DNA of 64,000 bases from Methylocystis heyeri (GCF_004802635.2 NZ_CP046052.1:558001-622000), one strand, 5' to 3'. Shown: positions 29,552 through 38,677, numbered from the stretch's first letter. Notes: a model not told the origin generated them from the letters alone. Numbers and translations are program-made.

Positions 29552-29866
29552 ATGTCGGAGTCCGGCGCAGGTGCGAAACAGGACGCGCCGAAGCATGGCG
29601 GCGTCAGGAAGAACGCCGCCCTCGGGCGTTTCGAGCTCGAAGTCGATGGACGCACCGCGATTGCGGATTTTCGCGTCGAGGACGGCGTAATGGATTTCAC
29701 GCATACGCACAGCCCGCCGGAACTGCGCGGCAAGGGCGTGGCGTCGCGGCTGGTGCGAGGCGCCCTGGAGATCGCGCGCGAGGAAAATTACAAAGTTCTC
29801 GCCAGCTGCTCGTTCGTGGCGGATTTTCTCGCCCGGCATCCCGAATTCTCCGACCTCGCCCGATAG
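29552..29866 (+). CDS. Small GNAT-type N-acetyltransferase (YjdJ-like)
   Basis: 104 residues from ATG 29552 with GGGAGAG upstream. The minimal GNAT core is clear: FELEVDGRTAIADFRVEDGVMDFTHT, then HSPPELRGKGVASRLVRGAL (acetyl-CoA pyrophosphate loop, RGKGVAS) and SCSFVADFLARHPEF. This is the YjdJ/GCN5-like short family that acetylates an unknown small substrate or protein. A terminator follows within 20 bases. Confidence 0.88.
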   Translation: MSESGAGAKQDAPKHGGVRKNAALGRFELEVDGRTAIADFRVEDGVMDFTHTHSPPELRGKGVASRLVRGALEIAREENYKVLASCSFVADFLARHPEFSDLAR

Positions 29867-29881
29867 GCCGCCGCCCCATGC

Positions 29882-29908
29882 GCCGCAGGGCCGCTTCTGC
29901 GGCATTTT
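29882..29908 (+). terminator. Terminator after the small GNAT gene
   Basis: GCCGCAG (29882-29888) pairs with CTGCGGC (29897-29903) over an 8-base loop, followed by ATTTT. Confidence 0.65.
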
Positions 29909-30011
29909 GACTTGCCGTCGACGGGCTTGAACCGGGCGATTTCGATTCATATGCTGCCGCTCGCCACGTTTTGAGAATTTCCTACGACTTTCCTTCTCAC
30001 GGAGCTTAAAA

Positions 30012-32186
30012 ATGCCCGTTTCATTCGACGAACATTTGCCTGCCGCCGCTCTCGACATCGTATCCACCGGAGAGACCGCCGCCCTTGGACATGTCATCCT
30101 GCGCGTGGAAGCGCGCGGCGTCGCTCTGGCGGAAGGCGTCTCTCCCGACGCCGGCAAGACCAACGCCTGGTGCTATGTGCGGCAGGGCTCGCTCAAGGAC
30201 GTCCCCGGCCTGCTGGCGAATTACCTCGGCCCGGTCCTCAATGTGACGCGGGGACAGCCGCTGAAGATTTCCTTCGTCAATATGCTCGGCTCCATGCCGG
30301 CGATGCCGCCCGCCAAGCCCGGAGCTGCGCGGACGCTGATCGACCCGCCGATCGATCCGCTGCCGATGGCGAAGATCGACGCCGAGCAGCTTCCGCAATG
30401 GTCCTCGATGAATTTCTCGGTCGGCGTCGTGGCGCATCTTCATGGCGGCAAGGTCCCCCATGACTCGGACGGCTGGCCGCTGGAGCCGGCGAGCTTTTCG
30501 AGCAACCCTTTCGGCTTTCCGATGCAGCGGACCTATCACTGGCCCAACGACCAGCGCGCGGCGATGCTGTGGTTCCACGATCACGGCATGGACAACACCG
30601 CGCCTCAGGTGCACGCCGGGCTTGCCGGGGTCTATTTCCTGCGCGACCAGTCTGATGCGGACATCTTCAACCTGATCGGCTCCGAGGCCCAGGAGCTGCC
30701 GCTCGTCGTCCAGGATCGCATCCTTGCAGGCGACGGCAAAAGCTTCGATTATTTTGCCGGTCTCGCGCCGGTCTACAGCTCGGACGGCTCGAAGATAACC
30801 GACTTCGACCGGCCCGAGTATCTGGGGCGGACGATCTTCGTCAACGGCCGCCAGACGCCCCACGCACATGTGCATCCCGGCATATACAGGCTGCGTCTGC
30901 TCAACGGCTCCAATGCGCGCAGCTATGCTCTGGCGCTGGCCGAGCCCACCGGCGCGGCAGGCGGCAAGATCTGGCGCAGCGACCTTTTCACCGTCATCGG
31001 CAACGACGGCGGTCTCTACGCGAAGTCCCTGCGGCTGAAGGAGACCGACTATCTGCTGCTCGCCCCCGGAGAGCGGCTGGATGTGCTGGTGGATTTCTCG
31101 AGCTTCGACGGCAAGAGCCCGCCGCTCGTTCTCTATAATCTGGCGCTGAAAGGGCTGGCCGCCGATCCGGGCGCCGCGGAGCCGATCTTTCAGACCGAAA
31201 CCGAGTCGGTGCTGGCGTCGACCGACGCGGGCAGCGCCGCCAACATCAAGGACGCCGCGGCTTTCCCGCAGCTTTACGTCATGCAGTTCCGTTTCGCCGA
31301 CCCCGCGGGCATGAGCGGGATGGGCGCGACGCCCGCTCTCGACGCGGCGATGCGGAAGGACCTCGACGAAGTGCTGGCGCATTACGCCTGCGGCGACGGT
31401 TTTGTTTGGGATGCGGCCAGGCAGCGCCTCGGCTGCGATCCGAGGAACGGCGGGATCGTTAAGAACCGGCTGATCCTGCTGATGAACGACACCGAGGGCA
31501 AGGCCGGCGATCCCGGCACGCGGTCAAACCCGATCACAGGCCTGCCCTGGCGCGACACCCAGATCTGGGAAATGATCCGGGGAAATCCCCTGGGCGATCC
31601 CGCCAAAGCCTTCAAGCTTCCTTTCGATGCGCAACTCGCTTCGACGGAGCGGGGCGGGCCCTCGGATCTCAAGGAATACAGGGTGTCGCGCGCGACCTTC
31701 TTTCATCCCGAGGACGAGACCCACGCGCCAAGGACCCAGGACCCGCTGTGGCCGCTCATCACGGAAAATCCCCATGGCCATCCGCCGCTGTTCAAATATG
31801 GGCGGCTGTTCCAGGGCGAAGTCGTCAAGCCGCAAGCGGGAACCTATGAGCGCTGGTATGTGGCCAATATCGGCAACGCGCAGCCGGAGCCGAACGGCAA
31901 GCTTCCCGACATGCATCCTTTCCATCTGCATCTCGTGAATTTCGTGGTGACGAACCGCTATGCGCTCCAGGCGGATGCGGCGGGGAAATGGCGTTATGTT
32001 CCGGCGCCGAGGCCCGCCGTCGATTCAGACGACATTGCGAGGCACGACACGACGCGGATTCAATCCAATGAACTCGTCGAGCTGCTGGTCTGGTTCCCGC
32101 CGGAATATAAGGGCAGATATCCCTACCACTGCCACCTCGTCGAACATGAAGACATGGGCATGATGCTTCACTTCGAGACGGTGTGA
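30012..32186 (+). CDS. Multicopper oxidase family protein
   Basis: 724 residues. All four copper motifs are present: HLHGGKVPHDSDG (HxHG), WFHDHGMDNT (HxH), HPFHLHLVNF (HPxHLH), and YHCHLVEHEDMGMM (HCHxxxHxxxM), giving one type 1 and a trinuclear type 2/3 site. Overall layout is that of CotA/bilirubin-oxidase-like three-domain enzymes, which oxidise phenols, metals or bilins with O2. There is no Tat or Sec signal at the N-terminus (MPVSFDEHLPAAALDIV), unusual for a periplasmic copper oxidase. GGAG lies nine bases before the ATG. It is followed by a perfect 12-bp hairpin. Confidence 0.92.
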   Translation: MPVSFDEHLPAAALDIVSTGETAALGHVILRVEARGVALAEGVSPDAGKTNAWCYVRQGSLKDVPGLLANYLGPVLNVTRGQPLKISFVNMLGSMPAMPPAKPGAARTLIDPPIDPLPMAKIDAEQLPQWSSMNFSVGVVAHLHGGKVPHDSDGWPLEPASFSSNPFGFPMQRTYHWPNDQRAAMLWFHDHGMDNTAPQVHAGLAGVYFLRDQSDADIFNLIGSEAQELPLVVQDRILAGDGKSFDYFAGLAPVYSSDGSKITDFDRPEYLGRTIFVNGRQTPHAHVHPGIYRLRLLNGSNARSYALALAEPTGAAGGKIWRSDLFTVIGNDGGLYAKSLRLKETDYLLLAPGERLDVLVDFSSFDGKSPPLVLYNLALKGLAADPGAAEPIFQTETESVLASTDAGSAANIKDAAAFPQLYVMQFRFADPAGMSGMGATPALDAAMRKDLDEVLAHYACGDGFVWDAARQRLGCDPRNGGIVKNRLILLMNDTEGKAGDPGTRSNPITGLPWRDTQIWEMIRGNPLGDPAKAFKLPFDAQLASTERGGPSDLKEYRVSRATFFHPEDETHAPRTQDPLWPLITENPHGHPPLFKYGRLFQGEVVKPQAGTYERWYVANIGNAQPEPNGKLPDMHPFHLHLVNFVVTNRYALQADAAGKWRYVPAPRPAVDSDDIARHDTTRIQSNELVELLVWFPPEYKGRYPYHCHLVEHEDMGMMLHFETV

Positions 32187-32204
32187 TCGCAGCGATGGGC
32201 GCTT

Positions 32205-32230
32205 CCCTCTCCCCGCAAGCGGGGAGAGGG
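32205..32230. terminator. Perfect hairpin after the multicopper oxidase; also a dispersed repeat type
   Basis: CCCTCTCCCCGC (32205-32216) and GCGGGGAGAGGG (32219-32230) form a perfect 12-bp stem with a two-base loop, then TCAGGGTGAGG. This 'CTCTCCCC...GGGGAGAG...CAGGGTGAGG' block recurs between genes in many alphaproteobacteria. No long T-run follows, so factor-independent termination is uncertain. Confidence 0.6.
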
Positions 32231-32331
32231 TCAGGGTGAGGAGCCGGGGCAAGAGGCGCGAAAGGAAAACGGGCATTCATATTTGCTCGCGTCTTCTTCT
32301 CGCGCGAACCGTTATACGCTCCGATCGCGCG

Positions 32332-32601
32332 TCAACTGAACTTTCCTATCGCCTTGGCGGAGGCAATGCCCCTGAATGTATGGAAGTTGGGACTTGCCCC
32401 TGTCTCACGGCAATAGCGGACAAAATCATCCGCGCTGACATCGATCAAGACAACTTCCCATCCGCTCCTCTCCCAATTGCCGATCTCCTTGGCCTGGAGA
32501 TAAAGCCATTTTTCGTAAGTGTCGGCCGGGTAGTTGCCGACGAGGCGCCGCAGAGCCTCGTGTTCCGTCGCATTGACCCGGGGGAGATAGGTAGTCGGCA
32601 T
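32332..32601 (-). CDS. Small hypothetical protein next to GTPase pair
   Basis: 89 residues (MPTTYLPRVNATEHEALRR start). The segment 'YPADTYEKWLYLQAKEIGNWERSGWEVVLIDVSADDFVRYC' looks like a compact alpha/beta domain, without signal or membrane segments. It is 27 bases downstream of the first GTPase gene on the same strand, so probably part of the same operon. No family is recognised, so a role beside the GTPases is inference from position. Confidence 0.65.
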   Translation of the reverse strand: MPTTYLPRVNATEHEALRRLVGNYPADTYEKWLYLQAKEIGNWERSGWEVVLIDVSADDFVRYCRETGASPNFHTFRGIASAKAIGKFS

Positions 32602-32628
32602 GTCGGTTTCTCCGCCGCGGGCTCGTCT

Positions 32629-34161
32629 TCAGCGTTTCTCGAAGAGGACAGCCTTGCTCAGCCATCGCCCGGCCGCCGCCATTTGTTCCAATACTCTTTT
32701 GCTCGAAAAGGCCCGAGCGTCTTGGAGAAGCCGATCCAGCTTAGCAAAGCGCGCATCGTCCAGATGCATCGCAATCAAGCTCCAGAGAAGGTCGACGTTA
32801 TAGGCCATATCGAGGTCACGCACACAGACGGGAACAATGCGCTCACGGTCAATTTTCAGGGTAGCGCCGATGTGGTCGATCGCCTCTCGAATCCGAGCGG
32901 CCTTGGCGTCATCGGTCTGCGTGAGGTCGTATGGCGGATTCCATTCGTTCGCCGGGCGCAGCTCGTCGATGTGGGTCACCGCACAAAGCACCGGAGGCAT
33001 GTGGCGTCCCTTCTGTTGGAATTCATCACGAGTCGCCCGCAATGCGCTCAGATCGGGCGCAGATGCCGGCTGGGTGGCCGAGACGACCCAGAGGATCAAA
33101 TCCGCTTTCGCGCGTTGATCGGCAAAGATATCGAGAGTCCAGAGCTTGTCGCCGATGCCGGGCGTGTCGATCAGAACGACCTCGGGACGGCCCGCCAGGG
33201 TCAGCGTCACCTCCGCCGGAATATCCCGGATCGGCGTTACTCCCACGCTTCGCTGCGCCTGTCCCGCGATCGCATTCAGCAGGCTTGATTTGCCTGCATT
33301 CACTTGCCCTGCAAGAAGGACCCTGATCGGACCGACGAGATCGCGAGCCGCTCCCGAATTTTCGGCTTGCGCCGCGGATTGAATTTCTTGTGGGGCAAGC
33401 CGAAGGCGCCCCGAGTAGAGGTCGATCGCCGCTCTACCAGTTTCGCGGACAAGCAGGGCGGTGAATTCGGAGCGCAGCCGTAAAGTCACGAAGTCAACGA
33501 CTGGTCCTGCAAGCCGGCCCGTGGCCTCGGACAGCAGCGCGCTTTCGGGCCGCGTCCATCTGCTCAAACGAAGAAAATTGGTAAAATAGGGGTGCGCAAT
33601 TTTCACCCATGGGCCATGACGATCATATCTCTCCTTCAACCAAAGCAGGTGGCTGATTTGGATTTCTCGCGCTCCCGGAAGATATTTCACGGCTGCGGCG
33701 CGCAAGTCGCGCGACACCCGCTCTGTCAGCAACAACATTTCCGGGAGGGTGATCCTGAAGCGCGCTTGCGCCGCATCCTCATGGAAAAATTCAGCTACCG
33801 CGTCCACGGTCTGCTCCATGAGCGCGATGGCCCGCGTTGACTCGGTCAGCGGCTCAGACTCTCTGGCGATATTTTCCACCAATCGCCAGGCTTCTTTTTC
33901 TTTCGGCCCCCATTCATTCGAGACTGGCGACGCCTGTTCGGCAATCTTTTCAGTTTCGGCTTTTACATTCGCCGCAATGCTCCGCCTCAAAGCGAATGCC
34001 GCTACGCCAAAGGCAGAGGCGAGAAGAAGCCACCAGTAGAGCAGCGCGCTTCGCCATAACCAATAGAAGCCGAGCGGCGCCAAAGCCAACCAGGGCAGAA
34101 GGATCGCCGCGAAATAGGCTGCTTCTCGCCAATAACGCCCAAATATGGAATTCTTGAGCAT
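32629..34161 (-). CDS. Membrane-associated GTPase (first of a pair)
   Basis: 510 residues. Two membrane helices near the N-terminus (about 11-60: AAYFAAILLPWLALAPLGFYWLW and LLYWWLLLASAFGVAAFAL), a helical middle region, then a TRAFAC-class GTPase domain (about 285-440). Its motifs are G1 LLAGQVNAGKSSLL, G3 VVLIDTPGIGD and a G4-like VTHID. The C-terminus is helical (LDRLLQDARAFSSKRVLEQM). The layout resembles the YcjF/DUF697-linked and dynamin-related membrane GTPases. It is 12 bases downstream of a second, unrelated-looking GTPase gene, so both should be made together. Confidence 0.85.
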   Translation of the reverse strand: MLKNSIFGRYWREAAYFAAILLPWLALAPLGFYWLWRSALLYWWLLLASAFGVAAFALRRSIAANVKAETEKIAEQASPVSNEWGPKEKEAWRLVENIARESEPLTESTRAIALMEQTVDAVAEFFHEDAAQARFRITLPEMLLLTERVSRDLRAAAVKYLPGAREIQISHLLWLKERYDRHGPWVKIAHPYFTNFLRLSRWTRPESALLSEATGRLAGPVVDFVTLRLRSEFTALLVRETGRAAIDLYSGRLRLAPQEIQSAAQAENSGAARDLVGPIRVLLAGQVNAGKSSLLNAIAGQAQRSVGVTPIRDIPAEVTLTLAGRPEVVLIDTPGIGDKLWTLDIFADQRAKADLILWVVSATQPASAPDLSALRATRDEFQQKGRHMPPVLCAVTHIDELRPANEWNPPYDLTQTDDAKAARIREAIDHIGATLKIDRERIVPVCVRDLDMAYNVDLLWSLIAMHLDDARFAKLDRLLQDARAFSSKRVLEQMAAAGRWLSKAVLFEKR

Positions 34162-34173
34162 CGCCTTCGTCCC

Positions 34174-35412
34174 CTACGACCGGTCGGCTTTCGGCTTCTT
34201 CGCCTGAGACCTCGCGAACGCGTCCTCGAAAGCGCGACGGATTTTCTCCGACGACACGATTTGGCCTTTGCGTATCTCTCCCAGATAGACGCAAGCCGCG
34301 ATCCCGATTGCGTAAACCAGTGCGGAGGCGCCTGCCGCGTTGAGGGCGCCGCCGGCTATCGTTCCCTGGATTGGAATAAGCTTCACCAGTTCGCCGAGCC
34401 CATATCTGAAAGCAAAGCCGCCGGCTGCGCCTAAACCGATTGCGCCCGCGAATTGCGAGATCCGCATCCGATTCCAGTCCATCTCGTAGCGGCTCGCCAA
34501 GGCGTGCAGCATAAGGCCGACCGAACTTGCAAGGGCGCCGATCCCGACGATGGGTATCGGGACGGCTCCCGACGCCCCCGCCGCGGCGGCATAGCCTAGA
34601 ATAAACGGATGCGCTTGTCGGGCGATTTCGTCATTCGCCTCTTCGGCGAAGTTCTCCTCGATCTTTCGCAAAACATCGGCGCCGGTCTTTATGAGCGCCG
34701 CCTTCAGCGTCTCGTCGCCAAAACCGATTGGGACATGACCGTCTTCAGGCAAGGTGAAATCGAGCGGCACGAAAATTGGGGCGCGACCTGCGATTCTTGC
34801 AAAGAGTTCGCGCTGATAACGAAGGGCGCGGCGAAGATCCGTCGGCAGCGCGATGTTCCGGTCATCGGCGTCGGTTCCCGCATAAGGATAGGTGGGCGGA
34901 TGCGTTTCGCCGCGAGGATAAAGGGCGTGCAACGTCGTTTGCGCGACGACGATTGGCCACTCTGGATGTTTGAGCCTTATTTTTTCGACGACCGAAACGA
35001 CTTCGCCTTGCGACGGGTCTGATATCTTCGCCGCGACAAGCAGGATATGGGTTTGTGCTTCGGCATAGGCGATATCTTCGGCGGGATCGTAGTCAGCCTC
35101 TCCAAGCCCTCTGGTGTCCAGGAATCGTAAGATCGGCGCTTCTCTGGGCCAGTCGTAAATGGCGGATCGGGCGGTGCATGGCTTGTAGCCCTCCCCAATG
35201 GTCGCTTTGGGGTCTCCGGTCAGGGCGGAGGCGATGGAACTCTTGCCCGAACCCGTCTTTCCCAACAGCCAGATGATCGGGGCCGTCGCCGCCGCGCTGC
35301 TTTGCGTCTTTTCGGCGTCCTCTTCATCCGCCGCCGCCGCGGTCCGTCCGACCGCCTCCCAAAACCGGGTCAGTCTCCAACCATTCAGGCGTTTCCAGAG
35401 AGCCTCTAGCAA
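34174..35412 (-). CDS. GTPase with C-terminal membrane region (second of the pair)
   Basis: 412 residues from TTG at 35412, where GGGAGGG lies seven bases upstream; an upstream GTG at 35490 would add 26 residues, and the frame beyond overlaps the P450 gene antisense. GTPase domain (about 45-210): G1 LLGKTGSGKSSIASAL, G3 FLDTRGLGE, followed by LLVAAKISDPSQGEVVSVVE. The C-terminal half (about 255-400) is strongly hydrophobic with glycine-rich segments (GYAAAAGASGAVPIPIVGIG, FAGAIGLGAAGGFAFRYGLG), like DUF697 domains that insert in membrane. It starts the operon and likely partners the adjacent GTPase. No catalytic G4 NKxD is obvious. Confidence 0.78.
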   Translation of the reverse strand: MLEALWKRLNGWRLTRFWEAVGRTAAAADEEDAEKTQSSAAATAPIIWLLGKTGSGKSSIASALTGDPKATIGEGYKPCTARSAIYDWPREAPILRFLDTRGLGEADYDPAEDIAYAEAQTHILLVAAKISDPSQGEVVSVVEKIRLKHPEWPIVVAQTTLHALYPRGETHPPTYPYAGTDADDRNIALPTDLRRALRYQRELFARIAGRAPIFVPLDFTLPEDGHVPIGFGDETLKAALIKTGADVLRKIEENFAEEANDEIARQAHPFILGYAAAAGASGAVPIPIVGIGALASSVGLMLHALASRYEMDWNRMRISQFAGAIGLGAAGGFAFRYGLGELVKLIPIQGTIAGGALNAAGASALVYAIGIAACVYLGEIRKGQIVSSEKIRRAFEDAFARSQAKKPKADRS

Positions 35413-35537
35413 TACGTCCCTCCCGTGCGAGTCCGCCTGCGCGTAATGCTGTGACTTGCAACACACGACTATAAGTCCAACAATGCGGACAAGGAACCAC
35501 GCTGGCCGCCGCGCCTCGAGGGTCGGGGCGAATCGGC

Positions 35538-36908
35538 TCAGCCCCTGCGCTCCAATCGCATGCGAATCCCGTCGCGAGGACGCTGCGTGATCCGAAGATC
35601 CAAAACGATATCCTGCCCGGGGGTGAGCTTCAGCCGATAGCGTTGCGCCATGGCGCCGAGGAGGAGCATGACCTCGGCGATGGCGAATTGCGCGCCGATG
35701 CAGACGCGCGGTCCCGCGCCGAAGGGCAAATAGGCATAGCGCGGGCGCGCTTGGCTGCGCTCGCGCGAGAAGCGCCAGGGATCGAAGCGGTCGGGATCGT
35801 CCCAAAGCGTCCTGTGTCGCTGCGTCACCCATGGCGAGATGACGATCTCCATGCCTTTGGCGACCCGAACGCCGCAAATCTCGTCGTCTTCGCGTGCGAT
35901 GCGGCTCGAAAGCAGCGGCGCGGGTGGATAGAGCCGCAGCGCCTCATCCACGACCATGCGCGTATAGACGAGTTTTTCGAGGTCGTCGTATGTCGGCGTG
36001 CGGCCGCCGAGCACGGCGTCGAGTTCGGCGTGGAGAGTAGCTTCCGCTTCAGCGTGGAGCGACAGGAGATACCAGGCATAGGTCGCGGCGAGAGCGCTGG
36101 TTTCATGTCCCGCGAGGAAGACGATGACGACCTCGTCGCGCACTTCTTCGTCCGTCATGCGAAAGCCCGTGTCGGCGTCGGTCGCGGCGATCAGCCGATC
36201 GAGCAGGTCTCTAGGCGGCTGCCCCGTGCGCTTGTCCCGACTGCGGATCAAGCCTTGCATCACAGCATCCACGGCCTCGAAATTGGCGCGCACGCGAGCG
36301 AGCTTGCGCTTCATCAGCAAGGGCCCGATCACGGGCGCGAGATGCTGGAAGCCGAAACTCAGTTCGGCGATGCATTTGCGGAGGGTTTCATCGAGGCGCC
36401 CCTGCAGGCATTCGCTGTCCGTCGAGAACATCGTGCGCGAGATGATCCCCAGCATCAGCGTGGTCATCTCGCGCGCAATATCGATCTCGGCGCCGTTTTC
36501 CATCGCATCCCAGTCCTCGAGCCGCGCCTCGGTCGCGCGGGTGACGACCGGCGCATAGGAGGCGACGGCGCGCGGATCGAAAGCCGGCGACATCACGCGC
36601 CGATGCGCACGCCATTTGTCGCCCTCGCTTGCCAGCAGCCCATCTCCGAAGGCCGTGCCGAGAATGCGCGCGTCGAGCGGCGCCTTGGCGTAGTTCGCGG
36701 CATTGTCGACGAGGACGCGCTTGATTCCGGCGGGCTCGCTGACGAGCAGCTGAGCGCCGAAGATGCTCTTCGCCTCCCAGAACGGTCGCTGATAAGCCGC
36801 CAGCGGAAGCGTCGCGATGGGATTGTCTTTCATCGCGCGCATCGCGGTGAAAAAGGGCAGTTTCTTTATCGGCGGTTTTGGTCCGATGAGATCGGGATAT
36901 CGAGACAT
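35538..36908 (-). CDS. Cytochrome P450
   Basis: 456 residues, soluble. I-helix AGHETSALAATYAW, K-helix ExxR in DEALRLYPP, and the heme-thiolate loop FGAGPRVCIGAQFA are complete. It resembles the bacterial CYP1xx/fatty-acid-hydroxylase-like families; the substrate is not deducible. Start at 36908 (MSRYPDLIGPKPP) with AGGAG upstream; a further 51-residue extension is unlikely. No ferredoxin or reductase gene is adjacent, so electrons must come from elsewhere. It is next to tRNA-Phe. Confidence 0.93.
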   Translation of the reverse strand: MSRYPDLIGPKPPIKKLPFFTAMRAMKDNPIATLPLAAYQRPFWEAKSIFGAQLLVSEPAGIKRVLVDNAANYAKAPLDARILGTAFGDGLLASEGDKWRAHRRVMSPAFDPRAVASYAPVVTRATEARLEDWDAMENGAEIDIAREMTTLMLGIISRTMFSTDSECLQGRLDETLRKCIAELSFGFQHLAPVIGPLLMKRKLARVRANFEAVDAVMQGLIRSRDKRTGQPPRDLLDRLIAATDADTGFRMTDEEVRDEVVIVFLAGHETSALAATYAWYLLSLHAEAEATLHAELDAVLGGRTPTYDDLEKLVYTRMVVDEALRLYPPAPLLSSRIAREDDEICGVRVAKGMEIVISPWVTQRHRTLWDDPDRFDPWRFSRERSQARPRYAYLPFGAGPRVCIGAQFAIAEVMLLLGAMAQRYRLKLTPGQDIVLDLRITQRPRDGIRMRLERRG

Positions 36909-37146
36909 GAAAGGCGCTCCTGAAAGAAAATGCTTTCGTCGGCGGCGAAGCCGACACGAAATGGCGCCAATATGGCGTATCCGCGGCCGTTCGGGGAAGA
37001 CGAATTCAATCGGCGGCGCTTGTAGCGACGAGGCGCGCAAGCACGTAAAGAAGCATTCCACCCCGGGAAAAAATGGGGCGGCTGAGCGCCCACCGACGTC
37101 AAGCCGGGGCGGGTAGGGTTGTCCTTGAACTTTTTTAGGCGGGGAG

Positions 37147-37222
37147 TGGTGCCCGGGGACGGAATCGAACCATCGACACTGCGATTTTCAGTCGCATGCT
37201 CTACCAACTGAGCTACCCGGGC
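37147..37222 (-). tRNA. tRNA-Phe (anticodon GAA)
   Basis: Minus-strand cloverleaf of 76 bases with encoded CCA: acceptor GCCCGGG/CCCGGGC, D-arm TAGCTCAGTTGGTAGAGC, anticodon stem-loop ACTGAAAATC (anticodon GAA), T-loop GGTTCGATTCC, discriminator A. Canonical. Confidence 0.97.
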
Positions 37223-37507
37223 GTGTGCGTCAGCGACGCAACGTGGAGCGGCTTATAGAAAGCGGTCGGCGTCTTGTCCAGCCCCTTGCGGGCATTCTTT
37301 TCGATTTTATGTCAGCGACCAAGGCCAAGGCCGCCGGATCGCCCGGAAAGCTTGCTCCTGCGGGCGCCTTCGCCTAAACCGGCGGCGACCAGAGCGAATT
37401 CCAGCGGGCCGTTTTCGACGGAAATTCGCTCCGCTTTTTCACTTGGCGCGATTTCTCGTCGATCGAACGAGTCGTTCGATCGCAAAACGCGCTCGAAGGA
37501 GGATTTA

Positions 37508-37861
37508 ATGTCGAAGATCAAGCGCATCGGCGCGGGACCCCGCATGAGCAAGGCCGTGGTGCACGGCGACACGATTTTCACCGCCGGCCAGGTGGCCGAG
37601 AAAACCAAGGGCGGCTCGGTCAAGGACCAGACCGGGGAGATTCTCGCGCTGATCGATTCGATTCTGGCCGAGGCGGGAAGCGAAAAGGCCAAGATCATTT
37701 CCGCCACCATTTATCTGGCTGATATCTCGACCTTCGCCGAGATGAACGGCGTCTGGGACGTCTGGGTCGACAAAATCAATCCGCCCGCCCGCGCCACGGT
37801 GGAAGCCAAGCTGGTCGCGCCGGATTACAAGGTCGAGATCGCGGTTATAGCGGCGGTCTGA
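37508..37861 (+). CDS. RidA family protein
   Basis: 117 residues from ATG 37508 (MSKIKRIGAGPRMSKAV) with AAGGAGG upstream. The YjgF/RidA core is clear: VVHGDTIFTAGQVA, SILAEAGSEKAKIISATIYLADISTFAEMN, and PARATVEAKLVAPDYKVEI with the conserved arginine. RidA proteins deaminate reactive enamine/imine intermediates formed by PLP enzymes, in the cytoplasm. It converges on the moeB-like gene. In-frame codons further upstream to 37274 are not conserved in character. Confidence 0.92.
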   Translation: MSKIKRIGAGPRMSKAVVHGDTIFTAGQVAEKTKGGSVKDQTGEILALIDSILAEAGSEKAKIISATIYLADISTFAEMNGVWDVWVDKINPPARATVEAKLVAPDYKVEIAVIAAV

Positions 37862-37868
37862 CATGACA

Positions 37869-37886
37869 GGGCCGCTGCGGCGGCCC
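37869..37886. terminator. Possible terminator between convergent RidA and MoeB-like genes
   Basis: GGGCCG and CGGCCC pair across CTGCGG, followed by a short C/T run. Weak, but placed in the 39-base gap between the convergent stops. Confidence 0.4.
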
Positions 37887-37900
37887 CCTTCGCGCCGCCG

Positions 37901-38677
37901 CTACTTCCCGGCCCCGGAAAGCGGATTGTCGGGATCGTGGCCGTATCTGATGGTCTCGAAGCGCATCGCGCGCGTATCGATCAGCAGCAGGCGCCCGACC
38001 AGTCCCTCGCCGAAGCCGACGATTTCCCGGACGACCTCCAGCGCCATCATGGCGCCGACCATGCCGGTGAGGGCGCCGAGCACTCCGGCCTGCTCGCAGG
38101 TCGGCACGGCGCCGGGCGGGGGCGGGGAGGGGAACAGGCAGCGATAGGTCGGATTGGGGCGGCCCCCCGCGTCCTTCTCGAAAGGCCGCAGCGTGGTCAG
38201 CGAGGCGTCGAAGCCCCCGACCGCGGCGGTGACGAGAGGCTTCTTTTCATGGAAACAGGCGTCCGACACCGCATAGCGGGTCGCGAAATTATCCGATCCG
38301 TCGGCCACGATGTCATAGTCGCGGACGAGTTCGCGCGCGTTTTGGGCGTCGATGCGCAGGCGCCGCCGCTCCACTGTCACATGAGGATTGAGCCGCCTTA
38401 TCGCCGCCTCGGCGCGCTCGACCTTGGGCTGGCCGATGTCCTCCGCGCCGTAAAGCACCTGGCGCTGCAGATTGGACAGCGACACGTCGTCGTCGTCGAC
38501 GATTCCGAGAGTTCCGAGCCCGGCGGCGGCGAGATATTGCAGCAGCGGCGCGCCCAGCCCGCCGGCGCCCACCACCAGGACGCGCGCCTTGCGAAGCTTC
38601 TGCTGACCCGGCCCGCCGACCTCGCGCAGGACGAGGTGACGCGCGTATCGTTCGATTTCTTCGGAGGAGAGGCTCAT
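37901..38677 (-). CDS. moeB: HesA/MoeB/ThiF-family adenylyltransferase (MoeB-like)
   Basis: 258 residues. VLVVGAGGLGAPLLQYLAAAG (ATP-binding glycines), DDDVSLSNLQRQVLY, DIVADGSDNFATRY (catalytic Asp). It activates the C-terminal glycine of a ubiquitin-like sulfur carrier (MoaD or ThiS) by adenylation. The first zinc Cys pair is reduced to TYRCLF (one Cys, plus one in VPTCEQAG), so the structural zinc may be absent. No rhodanese domain is fused. MoaD/MoaE genes are not in the window; the molybdenum link would fit the formate dehydrogenase elsewhere in it. Confidence 0.88.
   Translation of the reverse strand: MSLSSEEIERYARHLVLREVGGPGQQKLRKARVLVVGAGGLGAPLLQYLAAAGLGTLGIVDDDDVSLSNLQRQVLYGAEDIGQPKVERAEAAIRRLNPHVTVERRRLRIDAQNARELVRDYDIVADGSDNFATRYAVSDACFHEKKPLVTAAVGGFDASLTTLRPFEKDAGGRPNPTYRCLFPSPPPPGAVPTCEQAGVLGALTGMVGAMMALEVVREIVGFGEGLVGRLLLIDTRAMRFETIRYGHDPDNPLSGAGK

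Noticed and set aside
34174-35877. 567-residue extension of the second GTPase to 35877
   Set aside because: The added part is antisense to the P450 gene, Arg/Ala-rich and without structure; TTG at 35412 has a good ribosome site.
35538-37222. Genomic island between tRNA-Phe and the P450/GTPase genes
   Set aside because: tRNA genes are common integration sites, but I see no integrase and no repeat of the tRNA 3' end in the window.
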